Below, in pieces: positions 6,112 to 14,190 of a DNA stretch of 29,068 nucleotides. The DNA comes from a virus. The stretch lies in the IMG/VR virus record IMGVR_UViG_3300042535_000048, positions 1-29,068 of that record. The stretch is one strand, 5' to 3'. How positions within the stretch are numbered: the first letter of the stretch is position 1; every line of letters starts with the position of its first letter. Below the pieces are notes generated by a model that ran no database searches, had not been told where the DNA came from, and was given only the letters and a program-made list of their open reading frames with translations. Position numbers and translations under genes: made by a program.

Positions 6112-6675
6112 ATGGCTATAACATCACAGGAAAAGGCACAGATATTTGAAAAAGAGTTGGAGTTAATTTTTGACAAGAGTATAAGGGAGTTTACTAAACT
6201 ATGTATTATGAGTGCACCAGATTATGCATTTTTTGATTGTCCATCATCTTCTAGTGGAAAACACCACCCAGTAGATGAGTTATGCGGTCAGGGTAATATT
6301 ATTCATTCTAAAAAAGTATTCACTGTGGCTTATGATTTGTGTAGAGGGCTAGGATGTGAGGATGACAGGGACTCAATTTTGTCCGCATGTCTTTTGCATG
6401 ACCTTGTAAAACAAGGATTTAAGAAAACGGGACATACGGTGTCTAATCACCCAGCCTTATCTGGTAAATTAGTTGACCAGGTTCAAGAAGATACCCAGAT
6501 ATTAGATGAGACCACTTATCTAAAGATTCGTGGATGCACTATTTTTCATTATGGTTTGTGGACTGAGAATTCTTATAAGAAGCCTTTATCTAAATACACT
6601 ATGCCAGAATTGTGTGTTTATTTATCAGACTATGTGGCCAGTAAAAAAAGTTTAGATGTAAAATATAAGCGCTAA
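6112..6675 (+). CDS. HD-domain phosphohydrolase
   Basis: 187 residues. The metal-binding HD signature is complete: His65 (IIHSKKV), His96-Asp97 (CLLHDLVKQG), His113 (SNHPALSG), His146 (IFHYGLW) and Asp173 (YLSDYVASK). The N-terminal FDCPSSSSGKHHP (about 41-53) is a block I recognise from a family of bacterial and phage HD proteins with a PASSTGKYHP-like motif. HD enzymes hydrolyse phosphoesters of nucleotides or signalling nucleotides. The substrate is not readable here; dNMPs, (p)ppGpp-like or cyclic nucleotides are possible. It lies just ahead of the packaging genes with an AAAGGAG site. Family confident, role unknown. Confidence 0.85.
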   Translation: MAITSQEKAQIFEKELELIFDKSIREFTKLCIMSAPDYAFFDCPSSSSGKHHPVDELCGQGNIIHSKKVFTVAYDLCRGLGCEDDRDSILSACLLHDLVKQGFKKTGHTVSNHPALSGKLVDQVQEDTQILDETTYLKIRGCTIFHYGLWTENSYKKPLSKYTMPELCVYLSDYVASKKSLDVKYKR

Positions 6676-6686
6676 GGAGTATATTT

Positions 6687-7019
6687 ATGGCTAATAGTGA
6701 ATTTGTAAAAGATATTTCAAAGTATGTTGCTGGCTCTGATATTGGGGCTAGGGAATTAAAGCCTGGGGAAAAAGGAAGAAGATACGAACCTGATGGTGGT
6801 ATAAAAAAACACAACCAGCGTATCCACCGCGAGTCTAAATTTGCTAATGATAATAAGAATCTTCCATTCCAATTTTCAAAGCCCGCCAAAAATGCTAAAA
6901 ATATGACTGTTAGATGTTTAAATTGTGGATATATAACATCAGCAAATAAAAACACTGTTGGTATTATATGTCCTGATTGTAAAATATATTCAGGTGTAGA
7001 GGAGGTAACTAATGGATAA
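6687..7019 (+). CDS. Small zinc-ribbon protein
   Basis: 110 residues. Residues 1-70 are polar, Lys/Arg-rich and probably unstructured. The C-terminal 35 residues form a zinc ribbon with Cys77, Cys80 (VRCLNCGYI) and Cys95, Cys98 (IICPDCKIY). Such ribbons bind nucleic acid or protein partners. Its stop overlaps the start of the next gene by 8 bases, and AGAGGAGG for that gene lies inside it, so the two are translationally coupled. This points to a shared role, possibly in DNA handling ahead of packaging. Not assigned to a named family. Confidence 0.7.
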   Translation: MANSEFVKDISKYVAGSDIGARELKPGEKGRRYEPDGGIKKHNQRIHRESKFANDNKNLPFQFSKPAKNAKNMTVRCLNCGYITSANKNTVGIICPDCKIYSGVEEVTNG

Positions 7020-7440
7020 AAGAAGAGGTCGCCCTCTAGGATATAAACTTAGTGACTTAAGTAGACAAGCTATTAGTGATTCTAAAAGAGGCCAAAGACA
7101 TTCCCAAGAGACACGTGATAAAATTTCAAAAACACTTTTACTTTATTTTAGAAAGTTAAATCCTATATCTGAAGAAATCACCAATAGATACTGTAGAACA
7201 AATGATGATAAGACTTGTGACTGGATGCAGAGTGTTAGAGAACAACTAGATAATTCTGAAGATGTAATGACAGATAGGCAAATGACTAATGTCAGAAAAA
7301 CTGAAATATCTTATGGCCAAAATATAGAGTATTTTTTTCATGAATTAACACCAGAAACTATACTAATACTAAAAGAGACTTGCATTGAGCAAGGTTTAGA
7401 TTTTAAACAGTTGTTTAAAACTTATGGAATGGATATATAA
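7012..7440 (+). CDS. DNA-binding protein with AT-hook and NUMOD3-like motifs
   Basis: 142 residues. The N-terminus DKRRGRPLGYKLSD contains an AT-hook core (RGRP with flanking basic residues). It is followed by two NUMOD3-like helices: LSRQAISDSKRGQ and HSQETRDKISKTL (to about residue 45). NUMOD3 modules usually provide sequence recognition in homing endonucleases, but no GIY-YIG or HNH catalytic motif is present in the rest, which is an all-helical domain of about 95 residues. It overlaps the probable small terminase by one base (TAATG at 7438-7442). The position directly ahead of the terminase genes suggests a packaging or transcription accessory; it could itself be the small terminase. Confidence 0.7.
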   Translation: MDKRRGRPLGYKLSDLSRQAISDSKRGQRHSQETRDKISKTLLLYFRKLNPISEEITNRYCRTNDDKTCDWMQSVREQLDNSEDVMTDRQMTNVRKTEISYGQNIEYFFHELTPETILILKETCIEQGLDFKQLFKTYGMDI

Positions 7441-8045
7441 TGCCAAAGAAAAAACAAAAATTAGATGATAAAAAAAATTTAGATCCTAAAAATATAGTAA
7501 CAGAGTATTCTCCAATTAAAGCAGCCCCAGCAGGTCGTCCTAAAAATCCCCCCTCGCCAAAAAAAATGCTAAAAGAAATAATTCCTATAGGTGATATATT
7601 TGAGGAAAGAGAGCTTACAATATATAATTCTTTAGTAGACAGCTATATAAAAGATTTCGATGAGGACGAGCTTTCTTATGGAGATGTGGATGATATAATG
7701 ACATTAGCCATGAATAAAGTTTTTGAGATAAGATTATTATCTACTAGTAGAGGGAATGCAAACAAATTGATGGATATTTCCAGAAGTATAGAGGCAATTA
7801 AAAAGCAATCCGAAAAGATTAAAGAAAACTTAGCCCTTCGTAGAAAAGATAGGATTAACCCCAATGAGTTTAAAGGATTTTCTATAGTAGATTTAGCAGT
7901 AGCTTTTGATAATGAAAAGAGAGGTCATTTGGCAGAAAAAATAAAACAAATGAAGGTTGAACAGGAAGTAGCTAAAAAAGAGTTGGCTGACCATCCTGGT
8001 AGTAGATATGATATGGATGGAGACGTAAAACAAGATGCCGAATGA
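7440..8045 (+). CDS. Probable terminase small subunit
   Basis: 201 residues. The call is mainly positional: the gene overlaps the large terminase by 11 bases. The N-terminal 45 residues are Lys/Pro-rich with an AT-hook-like AGRPK. The middle (about 55-140) is helical: an acidic region, then a long coiled-coil-like helix (LMDISRSIEAIKKQSEKI) suited to oligomerisation. A charged C-terminal helix and disordered tail follow. Small terminases recognise the phage DNA, form rings and hand it to the large subunit. It ends with TGA, the only TGA stop in the window, followed at once by TAG. A helix-turn-helix is not obvious, so the family stays unproven. Confidence 0.6.
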   Translation: MPKKKQKLDDKKNLDPKNIVTEYSPIKAAPAGRPKNPPSPKKMLKEIIPIGDIFEERELTIYNSLVDSYIKDFDEDELSYGDVDDIMTLAMNKVFEIRLLSTSRGNANKLMDISRSIEAIKKQSEKIKENLALRRKDRINPNEFKGFSIVDLAVAFDNEKRGHLAEKIKQMKVEQEVAKKELADHPGSRYDMDGDVKQDAE

Positions 8046-9789
8046 TAGAAAAAAGAAAAGAGATTTAGATGCTGTAATGGGTCAAGGGCCCGATCTTATA
8101 AAATTTTATAGAGAGAATCCTTGTATTGCTGCATATGAACTTTTAGGGGTGGATTTAGCTCCCATACAGCGTGTAATATTTGAGGATATGTGGTTTAAAT
8201 CATTTGTATTATTAGTTGCAAGCCGTGGTTTGGGAAAAACTTATTTGAACGGCCTCTTGGCCGCCTTAAGTTGTATGCTAATTCCTGGTTATAGGGTAGG
8301 TTTAATTGGGCCTGCGTTCAGACAGAGCAAAAATATGTTTAATGAGGTTGTTAAACTCTATGATAAATCATCCATACTTAGAGAAGCTACAGAAAAAAGA
8401 CCCATATCTGGATCGGATTCAAGTTATTTAAAATTTAAAGGTATAGGAGATTCAAATGGTTCTTTTATTGAAGCACTTCCACTAGGAACAGACGGTGCAA
8501 AGATTCGTGGTAGTCGTTTCTATTTAGTATGTGTTGATGAGTTAGCACAAGTTCCAAGTAAGATATTAGATATGGTATTGAAACCAATGGGTGCTACCAA
8601 ATTAGATCCTATGAAGCAAGTTAGAGAATTAGAGCGTAAAAAAGTTTTAATAGCTTCTGGTTTAGCTACAGAAGATGATTTTGAAGAAGAGACTGTAAAT
8701 AAGATGATAATGAGTTCTTCTGGATATTATAAATTTAATCATATGTATGCTCGTATGCGTAATTATTGGGATGATATAGAACTTAATGGTGAAAAATCAA
8801 AATATGCTGTTTATCAGATACCTTATACTTTGCTTCCAGATGGTTTCCTAGATTCAACAAACATTGAAGGTGCTAGAAGGACCATGTCTGATATGGAATT
8901 CCGTATGGAGTATATGGCTGAAATGATTTCAGATTCAGAAGGATTTTTTAAAGCCACCTTATTAGAAGCTTGCACCACATCATCTACTCACTTGTTAATG
9001 CCATCAGGAAATCCTGAAAAACAATATATAATGGGTATAGATCCTAATCAGGGTGGTAGTGCCAGTTGTGGTTTAGTTATAGTAGAATTAGGAATACCAA
9101 GCAAGATAGTCAATGTTATGGAATTAAAAAAATATACAACTCAAGAATTAACTATGACTATTCAAGAAATGTGTGATATATATAATATTAAAAGAATATA
9201 TATGGATAAAGGTGGAGGAGGGAATGCTATATGTGATTTATTAGAAGAGGGTTATAATAATAAAGCACCAATCATAGATAGAACAAATCCAGACCATAAG
9301 TTAGTTGATGGTAGGCATATATTAGAATTAGTTAATTTTTCTCCAGGGTGGATATCAGATGCAAATTATGCTACTCTATCCTTATTTGAAGATAGAAAAC
9401 TTATATTTCCAAGGCCACCTTTAAGCACAATAGATGATAAAGTAAATGATAAGATAGAAGATGATTATGAAAAAGTAGTTTTACTTAAAAAGCAATTACT
9501 TAATATAGTAGTTACACAAACATCTAGTGGTTATCTTCATTTTGATACTCCTAAAAAAGGACAAAATAAAGATTTATACTCAGCTCTTATTTTAGCTGGT
9601 TACGGAGTTAGAGCACATGAGAAGGATTTAGATGAGGAACAAAGTATTTTATTCAATAGTAATGGCCTAGTAAGAAGTAATAATCCAGGAAGTTCTTGGG
9701 ATCAAGTAAGAAATGGTGGTGGTATAGGGCCAGTCAATACTTTTGGTGTTTTGCATAAAGCCTTACTTAAAAAGAAGAGAATTAAGTAA
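8035..9789 (+). CDS. Terminase large subunit
   Basis: 584 residues with both domains of the packaging motor. ATPase: Walker A at about 62-69 (ASRGLGKT), Walker B at about 162-169 (FYLVCVDE, Glu169 catalytic), and a coupling-like segment VLIASGLA (about 204-211). RNase H-like nuclease: Asp336 (MGIDPNQGG), Asp391 (IYMDKGGGG) and Asp513 (KDLYSALILAGYG) form the expected metal-binding triad. It cuts concatemeric DNA and pumps it through the portal at the prohead vertex. A C-terminal tail of about 55 residues follows the nuclease. The start overlaps the preceding gene by 11 bases, suggesting translational coupling. All key residues are intact. Confidence 0.96.
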   Translation: MPNDRKKKRDLDAVMGQGPDLIKFYRENPCIAAYELLGVDLAPIQRVIFEDMWFKSFVLLVASRGLGKTYLNGLLAALSCMLIPGYRVGLIGPAFRQSKNMFNEVVKLYDKSSILREATEKRPISGSDSSYLKFKGIGDSNGSFIEALPLGTDGAKIRGSRFYLVCVDELAQVPSKILDMVLKPMGATKLDPMKQVRELERKKVLIASGLATEDDFEEETVNKMIMSSSGYYKFNHMYARMRNYWDDIELNGEKSKYAVYQIPYTLLPDGFLDSTNIEGARRTMSDMEFRMEYMAEMISDSEGFFKATLLEACTTSSTHLLMPSGNPEKQYIMGIDPNQGGSASCGLVIVELGIPSKIVNVMELKKYTTQELTMTIQEMCDIYNIKRIYMDKGGGGNAICDLLEEGYNNKAPIIDRTNPDHKLVDGRHILELVNFSPGWISDANYATLSLFEDRKLIFPRPPLSTIDDKVNDKIEDDYEKVVLLKKQLLNIVVTQTSSGYLHFDTPKKGQNKDLYSALILAGYGVRAHEKDLDEEQSILFNSNGLVRSNNPGSSWDQVRNGGGIGPVNTFGVLHKALLKKKRIK

Positions 9790-9792
9790 CCT
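9780..9792 (+). repeat. Weaker third copy of an intergenic motif
   Basis: AATTAAGTAACCT spans the stop codon of the large terminase and matches, with one change, the first 13 bases of the 15-base word found at 14135 and 18378. A short inverted repeat (TAGTA/TACTA) lies 6 bases further on. Its meaning is unknown; the base composition is AT-rich, so chance is a real alternative. Confidence 0.25.
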
Positions 9793-9837
9793 AATTACTA
9801 GTAGGATATTACTAACATTATTGAGGAAAGGACTGTT

Positions 9838-10842
9838 ATGGATTTGAAAAATTTGAGTATATTGGATGTTACTAAATCAGTAGCCATAATGTTGGGCATA
9901 TTCTTTTTATTTTTTAGAGTTCCAAATATGATAAAAGAAAATTTCGCGCCAAAAGGTGGGCCAGCTGGATTAGATAGAACAGAAATTACTCAGATAGCAG
10001 AGAATATAGTGCAAGTTAAATTAAAAGAAAGTGATAAAGAATTAAAAGTATTAATAGATAAATTAGCTAATTCTGATTCTGAAATATTGAAAATAGTTAA
10101 AAGTAATAAAGATAGGATTGAAGAGGTGGCTGTTATAAGAGGTAAAATAGGTGGAGGTTCAGACCCTACTCCTGATAGTGATATAATTTATGGTGGTGTG
10201 ATTCCAAAGCCAGATATTACTAATACAAAAGATAAGTGTGTTAAATGTCCAGAATATGATCCATTAACTTTAGTATCCTCTTTAGTTAAGGCTGATGTAG
10301 GTGGGGATCAATTACCAATAGCTAGGATATTTTATAGTCCATATACTACGGATGTGAACAAGTGGGGAACACAGTCTTTTCAATTAGAATATCATACATC
10401 AATTATAGAAACAACAGATGAAAAAGGAATACCTAATAGGTATGTAGAGAGTTGGGTAACAAATGATTTTGTTCCAGAATCAAAAGGCAAAAAATATAAA
10501 TTGCCAATTAAAGTAGAGTGGGCAAAAGGCAAAACTTTGGATAAAAAGTTTAGATTTAACACAAGATTTGGAATTTCAGCCATTGCTGGTTCAAAAGGTA
10601 TTTTTCCAGCTTTGGATGGAAGTTTATGGTCTTACGGTAGAACTACCATAGATATGGATTGGAGATTTGTAGATTTATATATCGGAGGAAATGAACAAGG
10701 AACCTATTTAGGGTTTACTCCATTTTTATATAATTTGCACCCATTTTTACCGTTTTTAGGTAACACATTTATTGGACCAACCATATCGGTGGACACTGAA
10801 TTTGAAAAAAACTATGGTTTAAATTTATCAGTAACATTTTAA
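9838..10842 (+). CDS. Membrane-anchored protein with beta-rich C-terminus (unknown)
   Basis: 334 residues. A single hydrophobic segment (about 14-28, SVAIMLGIFFLFFRV) near the N-terminus has no signal-peptidase-like site, so it reads as an uncleaved anchor. Residues 45-100 are a charged helical or coiled region, 105-130 a Gly/Pro/Asp linker, and Cys134/Cys137 form a CxxC (KCVKCPEYD). From about 145 to the end the sequence is beta-rich. The last residues YGLNLSVTF alternate hydrophobic and polar residues and finish with Phe, as in outer-membrane beta-barrels of Gram-negative bacteria. It lies between the large terminase and the portal region, but its topology suggests an envelope role in the host, such as a spanin-like or exclusion protein. 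Function not assigned. Confidence 0.7.
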   Translation: MDLKNLSILDVTKSVAIMLGIFFLFFRVPNMIKENFAPKGGPAGLDRTEITQIAENIVQVKLKESDKELKVLIDKLANSDSEILKIVKSNKDRIEEVAVIRGKIGGGSDPTPDSDIIYGGVIPKPDITNTKDKCVKCPEYDPLTLVSSLVKADVGGDQLPIARIFYSPYTTDVNKWGTQSFQLEYHTSIIETTDEKGIPNRYVESWVTNDFVPESKGKKYKLPIKVEWAKGKTLDKKFRFNTRFGISAIAGSKGIFPALDGSLWSYGRTTIDMDWRFVDLYIGGNEQGTYLGFTPFLYNLHPFLPFLGNTFIGPTISVDTEFEKNYGLNLSVTF

Positions 10843-10856
10843 CTAGGAGATAGAAA

Positions 10857-11213
10857 ATGCCATCAAGAACAGATGATTATACAAAATATAGATCGATAGG
10901 AGTTATTCCTTACGAAGTAGATGATATGATAGGTCGCAATGATAGTATGGATAAAGTTATGACGACTGCCATGACTATTTCAGGTACTGTGGTTTCTTTA
11001 CCAACATCACCTTTACCGAGACGTAATTATATTAGAGTTAATGCCGTAAGTGGTTCTACTATTTCAATATTGTCTTCAGCATCAATGACTTCCTCGGATG
11101 GAGTAACCGTTGTGTCTGGAACCTACTGGGAAGATCACACAGATGCCCCATTGTATGTAGTTTCTACTGGTGCTTCTTCAAGTATACGCGTATATGAACG
11201 CGCGCAAAAATAA
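10857..11213 (+). CDS. Small beta-rich probable virion protein
   Basis: 118 residues, not recognised. Residues 1-40 are polar (DDYTKYRSIGVIPYEVDDM). From 41 on the sequence is Ser/Thr-rich with short strands (MTISGTVVSLP, YIRVNAVSGSTISIL, VTVVSGTYWED, LYVVSTGASSSIRVYERA) typical of small phage beta-sandwich proteins. CTAGGAG precedes the ATG. It sits directly ahead of the portal gene and resembles in style the 123-residue protein at 15298, so a head decoration or connector-associated part is plausible. No domain family can be named. Confidence 0.65.
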   Translation: MPSRTDDYTKYRSIGVIPYEVDDMIGRNDSMDKVMTTAMTISGTVVSLPTSPLPRRNYIRVNAVSGSTISILSSASMTSSDGVTVVSGTYWEDHTDAPLYVVSTGASSSIRVYERAQK

Positions 11214-11225
11214 TAGGGGCAAAAA

Positions 11226-13031
11226 ATGGCATTAAAAAAAATGAATTTAGAGAAAATTACAGCAGATTTAAAAAATAAATATCCAGATATTGGAATTAGA
11301 AGTATAGAGACTAGTGGTGACGGTAAAGCTACATTTTATTTAGATCCTACACAAAAGTCATTAGCGTTTTTGGGCAAAAAAGATGGAACCACGCCTCATT
11401 CAGAAGCAGCATCAACAATAAGGCGTGACGCTTTAGATAGAGGAACTTTAGATTTAATAAAGAAAGATCCTTTTACAGAACCTTATAATGAATCAATAAA
11501 AAGGGCCATTAAATATTACTATACTGAACCCTTGGTTGGGAGCACATTAAATCTTCTAGCTTCTCTATCTGCTAAAGGTTTTGAGAATGATGTAGATGAC
11601 CCAGATATTAAAAATTTCTATGATACTTGGGTATTTGATACTAATTTCGCAGAAGTAATAGAGTGGATATTTCTGGATTTTTTTAAAGTAGGGAATGTTT
11701 ATACTTACAAGGCTGTTCAAAAGTATGAACCCAGAGTTTCATATCTTTCTACGAATCCTGGAAAGAAAGTTAAGAAACCTGGGGCAGCTGCTGCTCAGGA
11801 ATTCGCGGCCAAAAAGAATGTATGGTCAAAAGGATTTTTACCAGTATCTTATACAGTCTTAAATCCAGAATTAGTTAAAGTAGATGGAAATTTACTCTTC
11901 GATAAAACATCCATAACATTAACCCCTCCAACAGAACTAAAAGACCTTCTTAAAAAATCAGGATCAGATCTAAGTGAAGATGAGAAGTTGTTAATAAAAT
12001 CTCTTCCTTCTGAATTAAAGAAAGCGGTTACTGATGGTAAAGATTTTAAATTAGAGTCCAATTTAGTAGGAAGGATTACATATAGAAAGCAACCTTACGA
12101 GCGCTATGCTAAACCAAGGTCTACTAGGATATTTGATAGTATAGAATATTATAAGTCGTTGAGGAATGCAGACTTGTCTACCTTAGATGGTATATCTAAC
12201 TACATTATAAAAGTTACTATAGGTAATGATGAGTACCCTGTAACTACACAAGACGAATTAGAAGCAGTATCTCAATTATTCAACACCCCAAGTAAATCTT
12301 TTTCTGTAGTTTGGAATCACACACTTCAAGTGGAGAAGATAGTAAGTCCAGAGATCGCTTCTATTTTGGGCAAAGAAAAGTATGCTCAAGTTAATGATGA
12401 TATTTCTGGAGGTTTGGGTATTAGTAGGGCTTTAATTGATGGTATGGGTAACGCTAATGCTGCTCAGATATCTCTTATGGTTAAGGGTGTGATGGAAGAG
12501 ATAAACTACGCTCGTAGACAAGTAGAACGTTGGATTTATAATGAATACAGGCAGATAGCTGAGGCGATGGGCTTCACGATGTTTCCTAAAATAAGATGGG
12601 ATGAGGGTGTATTGAAAGACTCCATCCTTTATATGAGTACATTATCACAATTGGTGGATAGACGCATGCTAAGTTATAATACAGCGCTGGAAAGTTTAGG
12701 TTTCGATTATCCTACAGAACTTCAAAACATGAAAACGGAATTACCTTTAGTTGAGGAAGGAATTTTTGGTCTTGCAGGGTCGCCATTTCAACAAGCTAAG
12801 GCAGGTCCTGGTGTTCAACCAGTACAAAAAGCTCCTACTGGAACTCCATCTAGTGGAAGACCGAAGGGGCAAGTTCCAAAAACTAAGCAACCAGTTACTG
12901 ATACAAATAAAAAAGTTAAGAACCCTCCTAAAGCGGAATCTTCAGAAAATTTTGCTTGGGCCAAAGAGATGACAGATGAGGAGTATGAAGTATTTATTTC
13001 AGAATTAGAAAGAGTTAGGGGTGAGGAGTAA
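11226..13031 (+). CDS. Portal protein
   Basis: 601 residues. The N-terminal half has the segments expected of a portal wing and stem: DPFTEPYNESIKRAIKYYYT, EPLVGSTLNLLASLSAKG, and the helix FAEVIEWIFLDFFKVGNVYTYK (in two parts, about 141-162). The C-terminal half has the long helix QISLMVKGVMEEINYARR, VERWIYNEYRQIAEAMGF, then LYMSTLSQLVDRRMLSYNTA with LESLGFD, and a disordered Pro/Gly/Lys-rich tail. Portals form the twelve-subunit DNA entry ring at one capsid vertex and bind the terminase. The gene order terminase, portal, protease, scaffold, capsid supports the call. A homing endonuclease gene follows with a 1-base overlap. Confidence 0.9.
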   Translation: MALKKMNLEKITADLKNKYPDIGIRSIETSGDGKATFYLDPTQKSLAFLGKKDGTTPHSEAASTIRRDALDRGTLDLIKKDPFTEPYNESIKRAIKYYYTEPLVGSTLNLLASLSAKGFENDVDDPDIKNFYDTWVFDTNFAEVIEWIFLDFFKVGNVYTYKAVQKYEPRVSYLSTNPGKKVKKPGAAAAQEFAAKKNVWSKGFLPVSYTVLNPELVKVDGNLLFDKTSITLTPPTELKDLLKKSGSDLSEDEKLLIKSLPSELKKAVTDGKDFKLESNLVGRITYRKQPYERYAKPRSTRIFDSIEYYKSLRNADLSTLDGISNYIIKVTIGNDEYPVTTQDELEAVSQLFNTPSKSFSVVWNHTLQVEKIVSPEIASILGKEKYAQVNDDISGGLGISRALIDGMGNANAAQISLMVKGVMEEINYARRQVERWIYNEYRQIAEAMGFTMFPKIRWDEGVLKDSILYMSTLSQLVDRRMLSYNTALESLGFDYPTELQNMKTELPLVEEGIFGLAGSPFQQAKAGPGVQPVQKAPTGTPSSGRPKGQVPKTKQPVTDTNKKVKNPPKAESSENFAWAKEMTDEEYEVFISELERVRGEE

Positions 13032-14140
13032 TGAAGAAATTAACATATGAATTTGTGAATTTGGAGTTTGAAAAGAAGGGATATAAACTTATTGAGTATA
13101 TAAATAATGATTCTCCTGTAACCTTTGAATGTACTATTTGTAAAAAAGTTAGAACTATATATTGGCCAAATTTTAAATATCTAGTTAAATGTCAATGTAT
13201 ATATAAAAAAGAAATGTTTGAATTTGTTAAAAATGAGTTTGCAAAAAAGGGCTATATTATTTTATCTACAGAGTATATAACTAATAGAATAAAACTTAGT
13301 TATAAATGCTCACATTGTAATAATATTAATAGTATGAATTGGAATAAATTTCAACAAAATCGTGAATGTCCTTATTGTAAGAAAAATGCTAAACCGAATA
13401 TTGAACAAGTAGCACAGTTATTTATTGATAGAAATCTGGAATTGTTATCAACTGAGTATATAAATAACCATACCAAATTAGATTATAAATGTAAAAAATG
13501 TGATACAATACATTCAGTAAAATGGAATAGCCTTAAAGATAGTGGAAGTGGCTGTCCTACATGCGCTATAGAAAAAAATTCAGGTTTAAATCACTATAAT
13601 TCTAAAGGCTGCGTTAGTAAATTAAATTTACCTTTATATGAAACATACTCCCATAAACTTGAGAAGTATGAACAAACTTATTTAGTACAACAAAATGGGT
13701 TAGATTTATTAGGCGTTAACTGTCTGTATTGTGGTAAAGTATTTGTTCCAACAACAACTATGGTAACAAATAGATTTAGGTCTATTAATTGTTTAATAGG
13801 TGAAAATAGATTTTATTGTTCTGAAGGTTGTAAGCATGCATGTCCTACTTACGGAAAAAAAGAATGGCCTGAAGGTTTCAAGCATGCCTCATCTAGAGAA
13901 ATGCAGCCCCAATTCAGAAAGATGGTTTTAGAACGTGATGACTGGACCTGCCAAAAATGCGGAGCCTCAAAAGACATTGATATTGAAATGGAGTTACATG
14001 CCCACCATATTGATCCAGTAGTAAATAACCCTATTGAGAGTTGTGACGTGGACAACGGAATCACTCTATGTAAAATATGTCATGAAGAGGTTCATCAAAT
14101 TCCAGGATGCAGTTATAAGGAATTGAGTTGTACTAATTAA
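13031..14140 (+). CDS. Free-standing HNH homing endonuclease with zinc-finger repeats
   Basis: 369 residues. The N-terminal half contains three related units of about 50-60 residues, each with an FxxxxGYKLIEYIN-like start and a CxxC finger (CTICKK, CSHCNN plus CPYCKK, CKKCDT plus CPTC), a pattern seen in DNA-recognition parts of homing endonucleases. A further finger (CLYCG) follows. The C-terminus is the nuclease: FRKMVLERDDWTCQKCG, ELHAHHIDP, Asn in VDNGITLC and CKICHEEVHQ, a complete HNH with its zinc CxxC pairs. The start codon shares one base with the portal stop. It separates portal from protease without disrupting either, as expected of an intronless homing gene. Base composition shifts sharply at about 13850. 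Confidence 0.9.
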   Translation: MKKLTYEFVNLEFEKKGYKLIEYINNDSPVTFECTICKKVRTIYWPNFKYLVKCQCIYKKEMFEFVKNEFAKKGYIILSTEYITNRIKLSYKCSHCNNINSMNWNKFQQNRECPYCKKNAKPNIEQVAQLFIDRNLELLSTEYINNHTKLDYKCKKCDTIHSVKWNSLKDSGSGCPTCAIEKNSGLNHYNSKGCVSKLNLPLYETYSHKLEKYEQTYLVQQNGLDLLGVNCLYCGKVFVPTTTMVTNRFRSINCLIGENRFYCSEGCKHACPTYGKKEWPEGFKHASSREMQPQFRKMVLERDDWTCQKCGASKDIDIEMELHAHHIDPVVNNPIESCDVDNGITLCKICHEEVHQIPGCSYKELSCTN

Positions 14141-14149
14141 CTAACCTTC
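14135..14149 (+). repeat. Intergenic 15-base motif, copy ahead of the protease gene
   Basis: AATTAACTAACCTTC occurs here and identically at 18378-18392. Each is preceded by a T-x-TAC-x block, extending the match to about 21 bases with two differences. Both copies stand just ahead of a gene start and after a unit end (a homing gene here, a terminator there). It could be part of a phage promoter or leader; AT-rich chance similarity is possible. Confidence 0.3.
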
Positions 14150-14190
14150 TTAAATGTAAGGCTAAATATTAACCCTTGGAGGATATTAGA

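Noticed and set aside
6599-6955. 118-residue minus-strand open frame
   Set aside because: It is antisense to the HD and zinc-ribbon genes, lacks a ribosome binding site and shows no recognisable motif.
12751-12972. 73-residue plus-strand frame inside the portal gene
   Set aside because: It is an alternative frame of the disordered portal tail, with no separate function visible.
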